Assembly: GCA_029557215.1 (NCBI GenBank)
Contig: JAKPQQ010000050.1
Span: 1 to 46,248, forward strand
Length of the DNA: 46,248 bases
Reading direction: 5' to 3'
Source: Fibrobacterota bacterium
Lineage (GTDB): Bacteria > Fibrobacterota > Fibrobacteria > UBA5070
Under the pieces are notes generated by a model that worked only from the letters and a program-made list of their open reading frames with translations, made no database searches and was not told the origin of the DNA. The position numbers were made by a program, and so were the translations under genes. Of the stretch, positions 16,929-25,533 are shown piece after piece (position 1 is the stretch's first letter; every line of letters starts with the position of its first letter).

Positions 16929-17885
16929 TCAGTCCACCACGGCGGACGGGACCGCGGGGCCCATCTTCCAGCAGTCGCGCCCCGCCGATTTCGCCTCGTA
17001 GAGGAGCGTGTCGGCGTTGTGCAGGAAATCTTCCGCCGACGAGGTCAGGGACGGCACGTCGCACGACACCCCGAGGCTGATCGTCACGACCCCGGCGGGA
17101 TGATCCGGATGCTTGATCGCCAGATCCCGGATCCCGACGCGAAGCTTCTCCGCCATCTCGGCGGCCCTGGCGCGATCGCAGTTCCAGAGCAGCACCACGA
17201 ATTCCTCGCCGCCGTAGCGCGCCACGAGATCGTCTTCGCCGACGACCAGCGATTCGAGCTTGCGGGCGACTTCCTGCAGGCAGCGGTCGCCTTCCTGGTG
17301 GCCCAGGCTGTCGTTGAGCCTCTTGAAGAAGTCGATATCCGTCAAGATCAGGGCGATGGACGTGCCTTCGCCCGCCGAACGCCCCCACAGGTAGTCGAAC
17401 TGTTCCTCGAACCGTCGACGGTTGGGGATGCCGGTGAGGCCGTCGCGCACCGATTGCTCCTGCAACCGATGGTTGGCTTCCTGGAGCAGATCCGCCATGC
17501 GGACCCTGCCCGAATCGCGCTTGATGCGTTCTTCGAACCGGTCGATCAGGCGACGCAGCGAAGTCCTCTCCTGGTGCAGGCGTCCGAACCTCTGCACCCA
17601 GTCCGCGATCACTCCCGCGTCCTGGGAACGGAAGTCGCGCGGCAGGGTCAGGCGTTCCGAATAGCTCGATTCGTCGGCGATCCAGGGCCAAGCGGCCTCG
17701 GCATCCTGGTCGGAAAGCACGAGCAGGATTTCCCCGGGCGGAACGGATGGCCGTTCCATGCCGTCCACCACGAGCAACCATTGCTCGTCCGAGGAACGCA
17801 AGGCCAATTCCTGTCGCAACGCCTCGACGCCTTCCTGCCCGGAAAGGATCGCGACCCGACAAAGCCTGGATGCCTGAATCGTCAC
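16929..17885 (-). CDS. Diguanylate cyclase (GGDEF domain)
   Basis: A 318-residue protein. Its C-terminal GGDEF domain has an intact active-site loop, GGEEF at residues 225-229, so it should make cyclic-di-GMP from two GTP. The RxxD product-inhibition site normally five residues before the loop is absent. The N-terminal 110 residues look like a degenerate receiver-type alpha/beta domain with no clear phospho-acceptor Asp, joined by a coiled coil (about residues 113-160). No membrane segments: cytoplasmic. It starts with GTG at 17885, overlapping the TGA of the pseudouridine synthase as GTGA, so the two are co-expressed. The signal sensed is unknown. Confidence 0.88.
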   Translation of the reverse strand: MTIQASRLCRVAILSGQEGVEALRQELALRSSDEQWLLVVDGMERPSVPPGEILLVLSDQDAEAAWPWIADESSYSERLTLPRDFRSQDAGVIADWVQRFGRLHQERTSLRRLIDRFEERIKRDSGRVRMADLLQEANHRLQEQSVRDGLTGIPNRRRFEEQFDYLWGRSAGEGTSIALILTDIDFFKRLNDSLGHQEGDRCLQEVARKLESLVVGEDDLVARYGGEEFVVLLWNCDRARAAEMAEKLRVGIRDLAIKHPDHPAGVVTISLGVSCDVPSLTSSAEDFLHNADTLLYEAKSAGRDCWKMGPAVPSAVVD

Positions 17886-18862
17886 GGTCCCAGTGTACCG
17901 TTTTCCGGAGGCGTTGGCACCATCCATTCCTCCGGGACCGGACAAACCAGGCGTGCGGGCAGGAAAGAAGGGCCCGCGCGCTCGAACCGAAGCCTCCATG
18001 CGTGCAGATGCAGTCGCTGACCGCCCGAATAGTCGGACCAGTCCCGGGAGGCGCCACCCGCCGCCCGCGTCTTGAACAACGCTCCGCCACGACCGTCGTA
18101 GAGAGGGTCGCCCACCACGGGGTGCCCGATGGATTCGCAATGCACCCGGATCTGGTGCATCCTCCCCTGGTGCGGAGACGCGACCACCCAGGTTCCCCGC
18201 CCCTGTTCGTCGAGGCCGATCGCCCGGATGCTCGTGCGCGCCTCCTTGCCATCGTCCCGGATGGCCTGCCGGATGGGCGCCGCGGGGTCGTCCGCCGGGC
18301 CGATCGCGCCTTCCACCTCCACCGGAGCGTCCAACACGCCCGCAACCAGCGCGATGTAGTCCTTGGACACTTCGCGCTGCGAAAAGGCCTTGTTCAGCCA
18401 GATGGTGGCTTGCCGCCCGCGCGCGAAGACCACCAGCCCCGACGTCTCGCGATCCAACCGGTGCACCGGCGACCAACCTTCGCCGAACAACCTGCGCACC
18501 TGCCAGACCAGCGTCTGACGGAAGATCCTGGGGGTGGAATGCATCGGCATGCCCGACGGCTTGGACACGGCCATCCAATCCCGGGCGATCGCGACCACCC
18601 TCCAATCGGTGGGCGTCTCGGGTTCCCTGTACCGGCCGTGGGCGTATTCCACCGACGCGTCCTTGCACAGGAGCCTGTCGCGATCCGTCTCGACCGCCGA
18701 ATCCACCCGCACGTCGCCCGCCGCGATGCGTTCGCTCCAGGCCTGGCGATCCTGGTAGGCGAACCTCTGCGCGAAGTAGTCGAGCAGACGGAATCCGTCG
18801 TATGCGGGCGGCACCCTGCTCGCGAACACGTAGGGGCCGTCGTCGCCGGGCAGAAGCGCCAT
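17882..18862 (-). CDS. RluA-family pseudouridine synthase
   Basis: A 326-residue RNA pseudouridine synthase. The catalytic Asp is D137 in the signature HRLDRETSGL. An S4-like RNA-binding region precedes it (about residues 22-70). It isomerises uridine in rRNA or tRNA; which site cannot be told. The last four bases overlap the start of the diguanylate cyclase gene. The gene starts 76 bases after the clpP stop, just beyond the clpP hairpin. Confidence 0.9.
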   Translation of the reverse strand: MALLPGDDGPYVFASRVPPAYDGFRLLDYFAQRFAYQDRQAWSERIAAGDVRVDSAVETDRDRLLCKDASVEYAHGRYREPETPTDWRVVAIARDWMAVSKPSGMPMHSTPRIFRQTLVWQVRRLFGEGWSPVHRLDRETSGLVVFARGRQATIWLNKAFSQREVSKDYIALVAGVLDAPVEVEGAIGPADDPAAPIRQAIRDDGKEARTSIRAIGLDEQGRGTWVVASPHQGRMHQIRVHCESIGHPVVGDPLYDGRGGALFKTRAAGGASRDWSDYSGGQRLHLHAWRLRFERAGPSFLPARLVCPVPEEWMVPTPPENGTLGP

Positions 18863-18890
18863 CAGCGACCGCTCCGGGCGGAACGCGAAA

Positions 18891-18918
18891 GCGCCCCCCG
18901 CGAAGCCGCAGGAGGCGC
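18891..18918 (-). terminator. Hairpin terminator of clpP
   Basis: Minus-strand GCGCCTCCTGCG pairs with CGCGGGGGGCGC (two G-U pairs) around a GCTT loop, then TTTCGCG. It lies 20 bases after the clpP stop. The T-tract is short. Confidence 0.6.
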
Positions 18919-18938
18919 GAAAATTTCCCGAGGACCGT

Positions 18939-19571
18939 TCAGGAGAAGTTGTCGACCACGTCCACGAGGCCGTATTCCCTGGCTTCCTGGGCGGTCATGA
19001 TGTTGTCGCGGTCGGTGTCGGCTTCCAGCTGTTCCAGGGTCTTTCCGGAAGCGTCGGCCAGAAGCTGGTTCAGTTCGCGGCGGATGCGGAGCATCTCCTC
19101 GGCCTGGATCTGGATGTCGGAGGCAGGGCCGTACATGGTCCCGGAAATGAGCGGCTGGTGGATCATGATGCGGCTGCGCTTCCAGGCGTAGCGCTTGCCC
19201 TTCTTGCCGTAGGCCGCGATCACCGCGCCCATGGAGGCGGCCTGGCCCATGACCACCGTCACCACGTCGGATTTGACCGCATCCATGGTGTCCAGGATGG
19301 CCGTGCCCGAAGTGATCACGCCGCCCGGGCTGTTCACCAGAAGCACGATGTCCTCGTGGTTCAACGAATCCAGGTACAACAGACGCGCGACCACTTCCTT
19401 GGACGACTTGTCGTCGACCTGTCCCCAAAGGAACACGCGTCGATTCTTGAGGAAGCTTTCGGAAAGCTTCTTCTCGAGGCTTTCCTCCTTCTTCTCGTCT
19501 TCCTTGCCCTCGCAGCCGGGGCAGGAGGAATCGTCGTCATCGTCGTCGAGCTTCCAAGGATGGGCGTTCAT
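18939..19571 (-). CDS. clpP: ClpP-type ATP-dependent protease proteolytic subunit, with acidic N-terminal extension
   Basis: A 210-residue ClpP. Catalytic triad: S113 (GQAASMGA), H138 (IMIHQPL) and D185 (EADTDRD). Residues 1-40 are unusual: a run of six Asp, a CPGC pair and a Lys/Glu-rich helix replace the short N-terminal loop that gates the ClpP pore. The start is set at 19571 (AGGAGT seven bases upstream) rather than six codons earlier. No clpX, clpA or tig is adjacent. It may be a second, specialised ClpP or the only one; the window cannot tell. Confidence 0.88.
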   Translation of the reverse strand: MNAHPWKLDDDDDDSSCPGCEGKEDEKKEESLEKKLSESFLKNRRVFLWGQVDDKSSKEVVARLLYLDSLNHEDIVLLVNSPGGVITSGTAILDTMDAVKSDVVTVVMGQAASMGAVIAAYGKKGKRYAWKRSRIMIHQPLISGTMYGPASDIQIQAEEMLRIRRELNQLLADASGKTLEQLEADTDRDNIMTAQEAREYGLVDVVDNFS

Positions 19572-19621
19572 TTTGTCACTCCTGTTCATACCAAAAATTC
19601 CACCAAGACTTCCGCATTCCC

Positions 19622-19657
19622 CCTGCCGTTCCCTGAGCGGAGTCGAAGGGCGGCAGG
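19622..19657. repeat. REP-like palindromic repeat between cysS and clpP
   Basis: CCTGCCG (19622-19628) pairs with CGGCAGG (19651-19657), continued by CCCT/AGGG. The core has the CCTGAG...TCGAAGG pattern that I recall as common in intergenic repeats of many bacteria. A related element lies at 45246-45292. Confidence 0.65.
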
Positions 19658-19754
19658 TGCATCGGTGGACCGAAAACCATCGTCTTCCAGAAGTATACTC
19701 GTCAACCGGGCGTCTGCACCGCGACCGAGGCGAACATGGCTCGCTCGACGGGAA

Positions 19755-21200
19755 TCACCCCTTCTTCCAGACAGGTCCTGTCGGGGTATCGGTGACCACC
19801 ACCTTCAGGTCCGCGAGCTCCTTGCGGATCCGGTCGGCTTCGGGCCAATTCTTGGATTCGCGCGCCACGGTGCGGGCCGCGACCAGCGCATCGATCCGCG
19901 CCGCTTCGTCGGCATCCACCTCGGCCGAAGGAGGATCAGGCAGTTCCAACGCCAACTCCAGTCCCAGCACCCTGTCCCAATCGGCAAGCAAACGCCCGCG
20001 CTCGGCTTCGGTGAGGTTGCCGTCGCGGCAAAGGCTCTGGGCGACCCCGAGCGCCTTGGGGATGTTCACGTCCTGCCCCAACGCGTCTTCGAACTGGCCT
20101 TGCCAATTCTTCTGGGCGTCGGTCAGGTCGCTGGCGGCATCGGTTTCACCTTGGCGCACGGCGTTCCATGCATCCAACAATGCCTTCACCCGGCGCCGGA
20201 ACGCGCGGTGGGCATCGCGGGCAGATGCGATGTTCTCCCACGAAAAGGTGAGGAACTTGCGGTAGTGCGCGGTCGCGCAGAAGTACCGATAGTCCAGGGC
20301 CTCGTAGCCCTTGTCGATCAGCACCTGGAGGGTGAGGAACTCGCCCGACGACTTGCTCATCTTGCCCGAATCCTCGGTCTTGAGGAATTCGTTGTGGACC
20401 CAGTAGCGCGCGAACGGTTCGCCGTCGTGGGCGCATTCGCTCTGGGCGATCTCGTTGGTGTGGTGCACCCGGATATGGTCGGTGCCGCCGCAGTGGATGT
20501 CCAGCGTGCGTCCGATCAGCGCCGTGCTCATGGCGCTGCATTCGGCATGCCATCCCGGGAACCCCGTCCCCCACGGAGAATCCCACTCCATGGCTCGTTT
20601 CTTGTCCTTGGGGGAGAACTTCCACAAGGCGAAATCGGTGGGGTTCTTCTTGTCGCCCAGGTCCACGCGCACGCCGGCCATGAGCTTGTCCATGCGCAGC
20701 CCCGCGAAGTGCCCGTAGCGGGAAAACTTCTCGGTATCGAAATAAAGACCGTCTTCGGTGCGATACACGTAGCCGCGCTTGTCCAATTCCTGCACCAGCG
20801 CGATCTGCTGGGGGATGAAATCGGTGGCCTTGGGCCAGTGCGTGGGCTGCTTGAGATTGAGCCGTTCCCAATCCTTGAAGAACGCCTGGGTGTAGTGGTC
20901 GGCGATCTCCCAGACGGTGCGCCCTTCGCGTGCCGCGCCCTTCTCCATCTTGTCGTCGCCGTCGTCGGAATCCGACGTGAGGTGGCCGACGTCGGTGATG
21001 TTCACCACGTGGTTGACTTCGTATCCCGCATACTCCAGGATGCGACGGAGAAAATCTTCGTTCACGTAGGTGCGGAGATTCCCGATGTGGGCGTAGTGGT
21101 AGACGGTGGGTCCGCAGCAGTACATGCCCACGACACCCGGCTTGAGCGGAACGAACTCCTGGAGCTTGCGCCCCAATGTGTTGTGGAGCGAAAGCTTCAT
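19755..21200 (-). CDS. cysS: Cysteinyl-tRNA synthetase
   Basis: A 481-residue class I aminoacyl-tRNA synthetase that charges tRNA-Cys. The HIGH motif is HIGN at residues 38-41, the KMSKS loop is at 280-284, and the MYCCGPTVY zinc and active-site region is near residue 29. The length is normal for the family. The ATG at 21200 follows the purM stop by 5 bases with AAGG in between, so purM and cysS form an operon. An in-frame extension upstream is antisense-free overlap with purM and is discarded. Confidence 0.97.
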   Translation of the reverse strand: MKLSLHNTLGRKLQEFVPLKPGVVGMYCCGPTVYHYAHIGNLRTYVNEDFLRRILEYAGYEVNHVVNITDVGHLTSDSDDGDDKMEKGAAREGRTVWEIADHYTQAFFKDWERLNLKQPTHWPKATDFIPQQIALVQELDKRGYVYRTEDGLYFDTEKFSRYGHFAGLRMDKLMAGVRVDLGDKKNPTDFALWKFSPKDKKRAMEWDSPWGTGFPGWHAECSAMSTALIGRTLDIHCGGTDHIRVHHTNEIAQSECAHDGEPFARYWVHNEFLKTEDSGKMSKSSGEFLTLQVLIDKGYEALDYRYFCATAHYRKFLTFSWENIASARDAHRAFRRRVKALLDAWNAVRQGETDAASDLTDAQKNWQGQFEDALGQDVNIPKALGVAQSLCRDGNLTEAERGRLLADWDRVLGLELALELPDPPSAEVDADEAARIDALVAARTVARESKNWPEADRIRKELADLKVVVTDTPTGPVWKKG

Positions 21201-21205
21201 GGCCT

Positions 21206-22228
21206 TCAGCCCAGCAACTGGACCGACCGGGTCCCCTTTTCCACGCGTCCCACACGATGCACGGTCTCGCCGGCGTCGGCCAGACGCTGGGCGAGCTCGT
21301 CGGCGCGTTCGGCCGGCACGAACACCAGCATCCCGATGCCCATGTTGAAGGCGCGATCCATTTCGGCGCGTTCGATTTCGCCAAGTTCCATGATGTGGCG
21401 GAACAAGGCCGGGACTTCCCAGGTGTCGCGGTCGATCACGGCGTCGCAATCTTCCGGAAGCACGCGGGGGATGTTCCCCTGGAAGCCGCCACCGGTCAGG
21501 TGGACCAGACCATTGACGGCCTTTTCTTCCACCAGCGGATGCACGGACTTGAGGTAGGAACGGTGCGGCGCCATGAGCGCTTCGCCCAACGTGCAGTTGA
21601 GGCCGTCCAGGCGCGCGTCCATGCCGAGCTTGGCCTTGTCGAAGAACACCTTGCGCGCCAGCGAATAGCCGTTGGTGTGCAATCCGGCGCTGGAAAGCCC
21701 CAGGATCACGTCGCCCGGACGGATTTTGGAACCGTCGAGCAGGTTTTCGCGCTCGACCACGCCCACGATGTAACCGGCCAGGTCGTATTCGCCGTCGGGG
21801 TAGAATCCCGGCATCTCGGCGGTTTCGCCACCGATCAGCGAGGCCCCGTTCTCGCGGCAGGCCTTGGCCAAGCCGTCGACGATGCCTTCCACGACGCCGT
21901 CCTGCAACTTGCCCGTGGCGATGTAGTCCAGGAAGAACAAGGGCTTGGCGCCCTGCACCAGGATGTCGTCCACGCAGTGGTTCACGATGTCCTGGCCCAC
22001 GGTGGTGTGGATCCCCGACATGAACGCCAGCTTGAGCTTGGTGCCCACACCGTCGCAGCTGGAGACCAGGACCGGGTTCACGCCCAGGTTGCGGGCATCG
22101 AAGCACCCGCCGAATCCGCCGAAGCCACCCAGGACGCGAGGTCCGAAGGTGCTCTTCACGGCGGCAGCGATGTTGTTCTTGACCTTGTCAGAACGGTCGA
22201 GAGAGACTCCGGCCTCGGCGTAATTCAT
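21206..22228 (-). CDS. purM: Phosphoribosylformylglycinamidine cyclo-ligase
   Basis: A 340-residue AIR synthetase, the fifth step of purine synthesis. Conserved blocks include SCDGVGTKLKLA (about residues 57-68), GGETAEMPGFY (about 131-141) and GLHTNGYSLAR. The start at 22228 is chosen for AAGGAAC upstream and because it gives the family N-terminus (NYAEAGVSLDRSD); a longer start at 22270 lies in the preceding terminator. First gene of purM-cysS. Confidence 0.96.
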   Translation of the reverse strand: MNYAEAGVSLDRSDKVKNNIAAAVKSTFGPRVLGGFGGFGGCFDARNLGVNPVLVSSCDGVGTKLKLAFMSGIHTTVGQDIVNHCVDDILVQGAKPLFFLDYIATGKLQDGVVEGIVDGLAKACRENGASLIGGETAEMPGFYPDGEYDLAGYIVGVVERENLLDGSKIRPGDVILGLSSAGLHTNGYSLARKVFFDKAKLGMDARLDGLNCTLGEALMAPHRSYLKSVHPLVEEKAVNGLVHLTGGGFQGNIPRVLPEDCDAVIDRDTWEVPALFRHIMELGEIERAEMDRAFNMGIGMLVFVPAERADELAQRLADAGETVHRVGRVEKGTRSVQLLG

Positions 22229-22270
22229 ATCAGATCGTTCCTTTGAGACAAAAGGGGGAATAACATACAA

Positions 22271-22299
22271 AAACCACTTCCCATCTGGGAAGTGGTTCG
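22271..22299 (-). terminator. Rho-independent terminator of the outer-membrane protein gene
   Basis: An 11-bp perfect stem (22274-22284 with 22289-22299), followed on the minus strand by five T. It ends the TonB-cluster side and lies 42 bases before purM. Confidence 0.88.
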
Positions 22300-22326
22300 T
22301 TGCGACAAAGTTTCAGGTCGACCGGA

Positions 22327-23211
22327 TCAGTCGATGCTGGAGGAGCGAGGGGGAAGCATCGCGATGCGCTCGGCCATTTCACGACGACGCGCAGAAACAC
22401 GATCTTCGTCCTTTTCCGACTGCGAAGCGAAAGTCCAACGGATGTCGGCACGGAAGTAGGCGCCGGAAAGATCAAGGGGAATACTCTCCATCGACCTGGT
22501 TGCGTGGACGCCGGACGTGTCGACGTACTCCTTTTCTCGCACCAGTTCGTAATTGTCCCCCAGATAGACTTCATCGGCACGCAAGACTCGCCACCCCAGC
22601 TGCCCCTCGAGATTGAGTCGCCGGGCAAGATTGATGCGGGCGCCAATGAAAGCGGTTCCAAGCAGCGCACCGCTGTACTGCCACTCGTTGTAATGTCTCC
22701 GCCACACGACAAGAGTGTCTTCCGCGTGCCAAGTTCTTGCGATCGGGCTTTTGATCCCAACAATACCCAAGCCCAAGGATCCACCCAGAAGAAGATTGAC
22801 CGGATATTCGTTAGGCAACAGGGCGACTTCGAGGTTCACGTCCACCGGAATCACCTGGTAGTAGAAATCCGAGTAGTACATGCCGGTCGCCATCCGGGCG
22901 GCATCCAGTTTCCCTCCGTTGAGCAGCTGGTAGCCGGCGTTCACCCCGACATGGTAGCGGGAATACGCCACACCAAAGCTCATGCCTGCGGCAGGCATCA
23001 CCTGCGTGAACCCGTCGTACTTGTCGTCGACGAGCGAGTTGAGGTCGTCGGTGTTGACCATGTACGCACCGGCCCAGAATCCGAAATACGGCTGGAGCTG
23101 GCTCTGGACGCGGTCTTCGTCCCAGGCACCGACCACGGAGGGAAGGGCGGCCAGCATTGCGGCAGCGGCGGCAAAACGAGGAAGAAGTCCGGATGTCAGG
23201 CGGTTGCGCAT
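22327..23211 (-). CDS. Outer-membrane beta-barrel protein, hypothetical
   Basis: A 294-residue protein with a clear signal peptide (residues 1-29, ending in SVVGA). It then shows alternating aromatic and hydrophobic strands (for example YFGFWAGAYMV, YHVGVNAGYQLL, VNLLLGGSLGLGIVG, INLARRLNLEGQLGWRVL) typical of a small outer-membrane barrel. The start at 23211 is set by AGGAGA upstream and the signal peptide. No family was recognised. The tail is charged (a possible periplasmic end) and the last residue is Asp rather than the usual aromatic. The base composition is lower in GC than its neighbours. It follows the TonB-type operon by 86 bases in the same direction, so it may be a partner or simply the next unit. 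Confidence 0.65.
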   Translation of the reverse strand: MRNRLTSGLLPRFAAAAAMLAALPSVVGAWDEDRVQSQLQPYFGFWAGAYMVNTDDLNSLVDDKYDGFTQVMPAAGMSFGVAYSRYHVGVNAGYQLLNGGKLDAARMATGMYYSDFYYQVIPVDVNLEVALLPNEYPVNLLLGGSLGLGIVGIKSPIARTWHAEDTLVVWRRHYNEWQYSGALLGTAFIGARINLARRLNLEGQLGWRVLRADEVYLGDNYELVREKEYVDTSGVHATRSMESIPLDLSGAYFRADIRWTFASQSEKDEDRVSARRREMAERIAMLPPRSSSID

Positions 23212-23297
23212 GCGATTTCTCCTGAAAGACCTGTACGTCTGAATCCTCATAATACCTTGGAATTTCTCAACTTGCGAGGGTTTCGACAAAAATCCGG

Positions 23298-24284
23298 TCA
23301 CTTCTTGACGCTCCTGCGCAGCTCCCTGGCCCGGTCGGCCAAGTCCGTTTCACCTCTGGAGTCGTGCCACGAAGACAAGATCCGCAACAAATCCTCTGTT
23401 CCTCGCTCCCCCAACTCCACGGCGTTGGCCAATCCTTGGTAGGCGGTTTCACCATCTCCGGCGCGCAACGCGGCCTGGCCAAGCGCCTTCCACAGACGCC
23501 CCTCCCGAGGATTCCGGTCGGTGGCGGTCCGCAACACCGCCAAGGCGGTGGCGTCCGCACGGCCAAGCTGGTGGATTCGCGCCAGCCGCAACCAACCATC
23601 CACATTCGCCGGAGAATGCGCCAATCCCGTTTCGCACTGGATCCTGGCCTGCTCCAGATCGCCGGCTTGTTCCCAAAGTTGGGAGCGCGCGAACCAGATC
23701 CTCGCGCTGGAATCGACCGCGAATTCCATCCATCGCTCCAAAGCCAGCCACGCCCCCACGGTGTCGCGCGCCATCAGATGGGCCCGCACCAGGCCCTCGT
23801 AACCGGTCGTGGATGCCGAATCCAACTGGATGGCCTTTTCGAACCATTCCACGCCCCCCACCGCGTCGTTTTGCGAAAGTTGCAGTTCACCCAACCGCAA
23901 AGCGACCGACGCATCCTTGGAATCCAGTTCCCAGAGCCTGCGGTATTCGGCGACCGCCATGCCGACCTGGCCATCTTCTTCCGACAGGATGGCCAGATTC
24001 AATCGCGCACGCTTGAACCTCGGCGCCCACTCGAGGGACTTCTTCCAGGCCGCCGCCGCCTCTCCACGCTTGCCGAGCCTGGCTTGGCAGTTGCCGTAGT
24101 TGAACCACGCGATGGCAGGCTGCAATCCTTTGCGGCCCGCTTCGCGGTACAACCGCGCCGCCTTTTCGAATTGGCCCGAATCGTACGCCGCTCCCGCCTG
24201 GGCGAACAGATCCACCTTGGCCTGCGCCAACGCCGATGCGGCCAGGATCGCCAGCGCCAGGAAAATCCGCGAAAGGGTACCCAT
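23298..24284 (-). CDS. Periplasmic TPR-repeat protein of the TonB cluster
   Basis: A 328-residue protein with a signal peptide (residues 1-21, ASALAQA) followed by about eight tetratricopeptide-like helix pairs (for example AAYDSGQFEKAARLYREAG, AWFNYGNCQARLGKRGEAAA). TPR proteins are scaffolds. TPR proteins also occur at the end of TonB2-type clusters in other bacteria. The ATG at 24284 comes 5 bases after the tonB stop with GGAGTGA overlapping it, so translation is coupled to TonB. Confidence 0.8.
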   Translation of the reverse strand: MGTLSRIFLALAILAASALAQAKVDLFAQAGAAYDSGQFEKAARLYREAGRKGLQPAIAWFNYGNCQARLGKRGEAAAAWKKSLEWAPRFKRARLNLAILSEEDGQVGMAVAEYRRLWELDSKDASVALRLGELQLSQNDAVGGVEWFEKAIQLDSASTTGYEGLVRAHLMARDTVGAWLALERWMEFAVDSSARIWFARSQLWEQAGDLEQARIQCETGLAHSPANVDGWLRLARIHQLGRADATALAVLRTATDRNPREGRLWKALGQAALRAGDGETAYQGLANAVELGERGTEDLLRILSSWHDSRGETDLADRARELRRSVKK

Positions 24285-24289
24285 GCGGA

Positions 24290-25105
24290 TCACTCCAGGT
24301 GGAAGGAATACGGCATCCGCACCCATTGCGGAACCGGTACCCCCCCCAGGTGCGCGGGCTTGAACCGCCACTGCTGGCTCGAATTCTTCAAGGCGGCCTC
24401 GAACCCGTACCCAGGCGGCGCACCCAGGACTTCGAGCTTTTCCACGCGCCCGCGTTCATCCACCAACAGTCGCAATTCCACCGCCGCCTCGACGCCGTCT
24501 TCCTTCGCGCATCGCGGATAAGGGGGGTCCACGATCTTTTCGGGCTGGGCGTCTTCGTCCACCTGCCCCAACTGGTACACGAACCGCTGCGAACCCACGC
24601 CGCTGCCCACACCCGATCCGGCACCGCCGCCTCGGCCTCCTCCACCCGCGGCGACGGCCATCTCGTCGCCACCCGATCCTTCCAGCCCCAGATCCAAACC
24701 CGGAATGCCGTTTCCGGCGCCGCCTGCTTCGCCCTGGTCCACCAACCCCACCGATGGCGGCTGCGGTACCACCGGGGTCGTGGTCGGGATTGCCCGCTCC
24801 GGCGGGATCGCTTCGGGTTCGATCCGTTCTTGCGGCGGTGGAACCGGCACGACGGCCTCCACCACCTGCACGTCCTGGGTCCGGGCGGCACGTCGGATCC
24901 CGACCTCGCCCTGCGCCGGAGCCTTGAGAACCACCCACACAACGAATCCCAGCGCGCCCGCCAGGGACGCGACGGTGGAAACCCTCCGCAACAGGCGATG
25001 CGGGGGATGGACATGTTCGATGGGCGAGGCCAGCGCGCCGTCGCCGAACGGGGATCCGCTCCACTCGGGTCGATGGCGCACGCGCTCGGGACGGCGGCGG
25101 ATCAT
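24290..25105 (-). CDS. TonB family energy transducer
   Basis: A 271-residue protein: a cytoplasmic start, one membrane segment (residues 42-60), a Pro/Gly-rich periplasmic spacer with long Gly runs, and a C-terminal TonB domain. In the latter, DPPYPRCAKEDGVEAAVEL is the YP-containing signature, followed by the beta-alpha-beta fold to residue 271. It would transmit proton-motive-force energy from ExbB/ExbD to outer-membrane receptors. The start at 25105 follows the exbD stop by 16 bases. The spacer is Gly-rich rather than the usual Pro-Lys/Pro-Glu repeats. Confidence 0.88.
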   Translation of the reverse strand: MIRRRPERVRHRPEWSGSPFGDGALASPIEHVHPPHRLLRRVSTVASLAGALGFVVWVVLKAPAQGEVGIRRAARTQDVQVVEAVVPVPPPQERIEPEAIPPERAIPTTTPVVPQPPSVGLVDQGEAGGAGNGIPGLDLGLEGSGGDEMAVAAGGGGRGGGAGSGVGSGVGSQRFVYQLGQVDEDAQPEKIVDPPYPRCAKEDGVEAAVELRLLVDERGRVEKLEVLGAPPGYGFEAALKNSSQQWRFKPAHLGGVPVPQWVRMPYSFHLE

Positions 25106-25121
25106 CCGAGATCCCGCCCGG

Positions 25122-25532
25122 TCACTGTCCGCCCGTGCGGACCTTGAGGGCGTACCGCGACACGCCCGCTCCGCGGATGTCGTCGAGCACCTGCACCACC
25201 TTGGCGTAGGCGAGGCGTTCGTCGGCGGCCAGCACCACCTGCAAGGCGGTGTCGCGCTTGGCCCGGTGCGACAGGAATTGGCGCAACCCCGGCCGGTCGG
25301 ACGCGCGACCGTCCACGCGCATGGCCCCCGACGCGTCCAGGCTGACCAGCACCGCCGACGGCGCCGAAGTCGCCGCATTGGCCGCCTTGGGCAGCTTGAC
25401 CGGCACCGACGCGGAATCCACCGCCTGCGTCACCAGCATGAAGATGATCAAGAGGACCAGCATGACGTCCACCATGGGCGTCATGTTGATCGCCGTGATG
25501 GGTCTGCGTGGCGCTCCCGCGTCGCCGGCCAC
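25122..25532 (-). CDS. exbD: ExbD/TolR-type biopolymer transport protein
   Basis: A 136-residue protein with one membrane helix. The proton-relay aspartate is D22 in MTPMVDVMLVLLIIFM, the family signature. The periplasmic domain follows. It starts with GTG at 25532, one base after the exbB stop. With ExbB it forms the proton-driven stator. Confidence 0.92.
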   Translation of the reverse strand: MAGDAGAPRRPITAINMTPMVDVMLVLLIIFMLVTQAVDSASVPVKLPKAANAATSAPSAVLVSLDASGAMRVDGRASDRPGLRQFLSHRAKRDTALQVVLAADERLAYAKVVQVLDDIRGAGVSRYALKVRTGGQ

Positions 25533-25533
25533 G

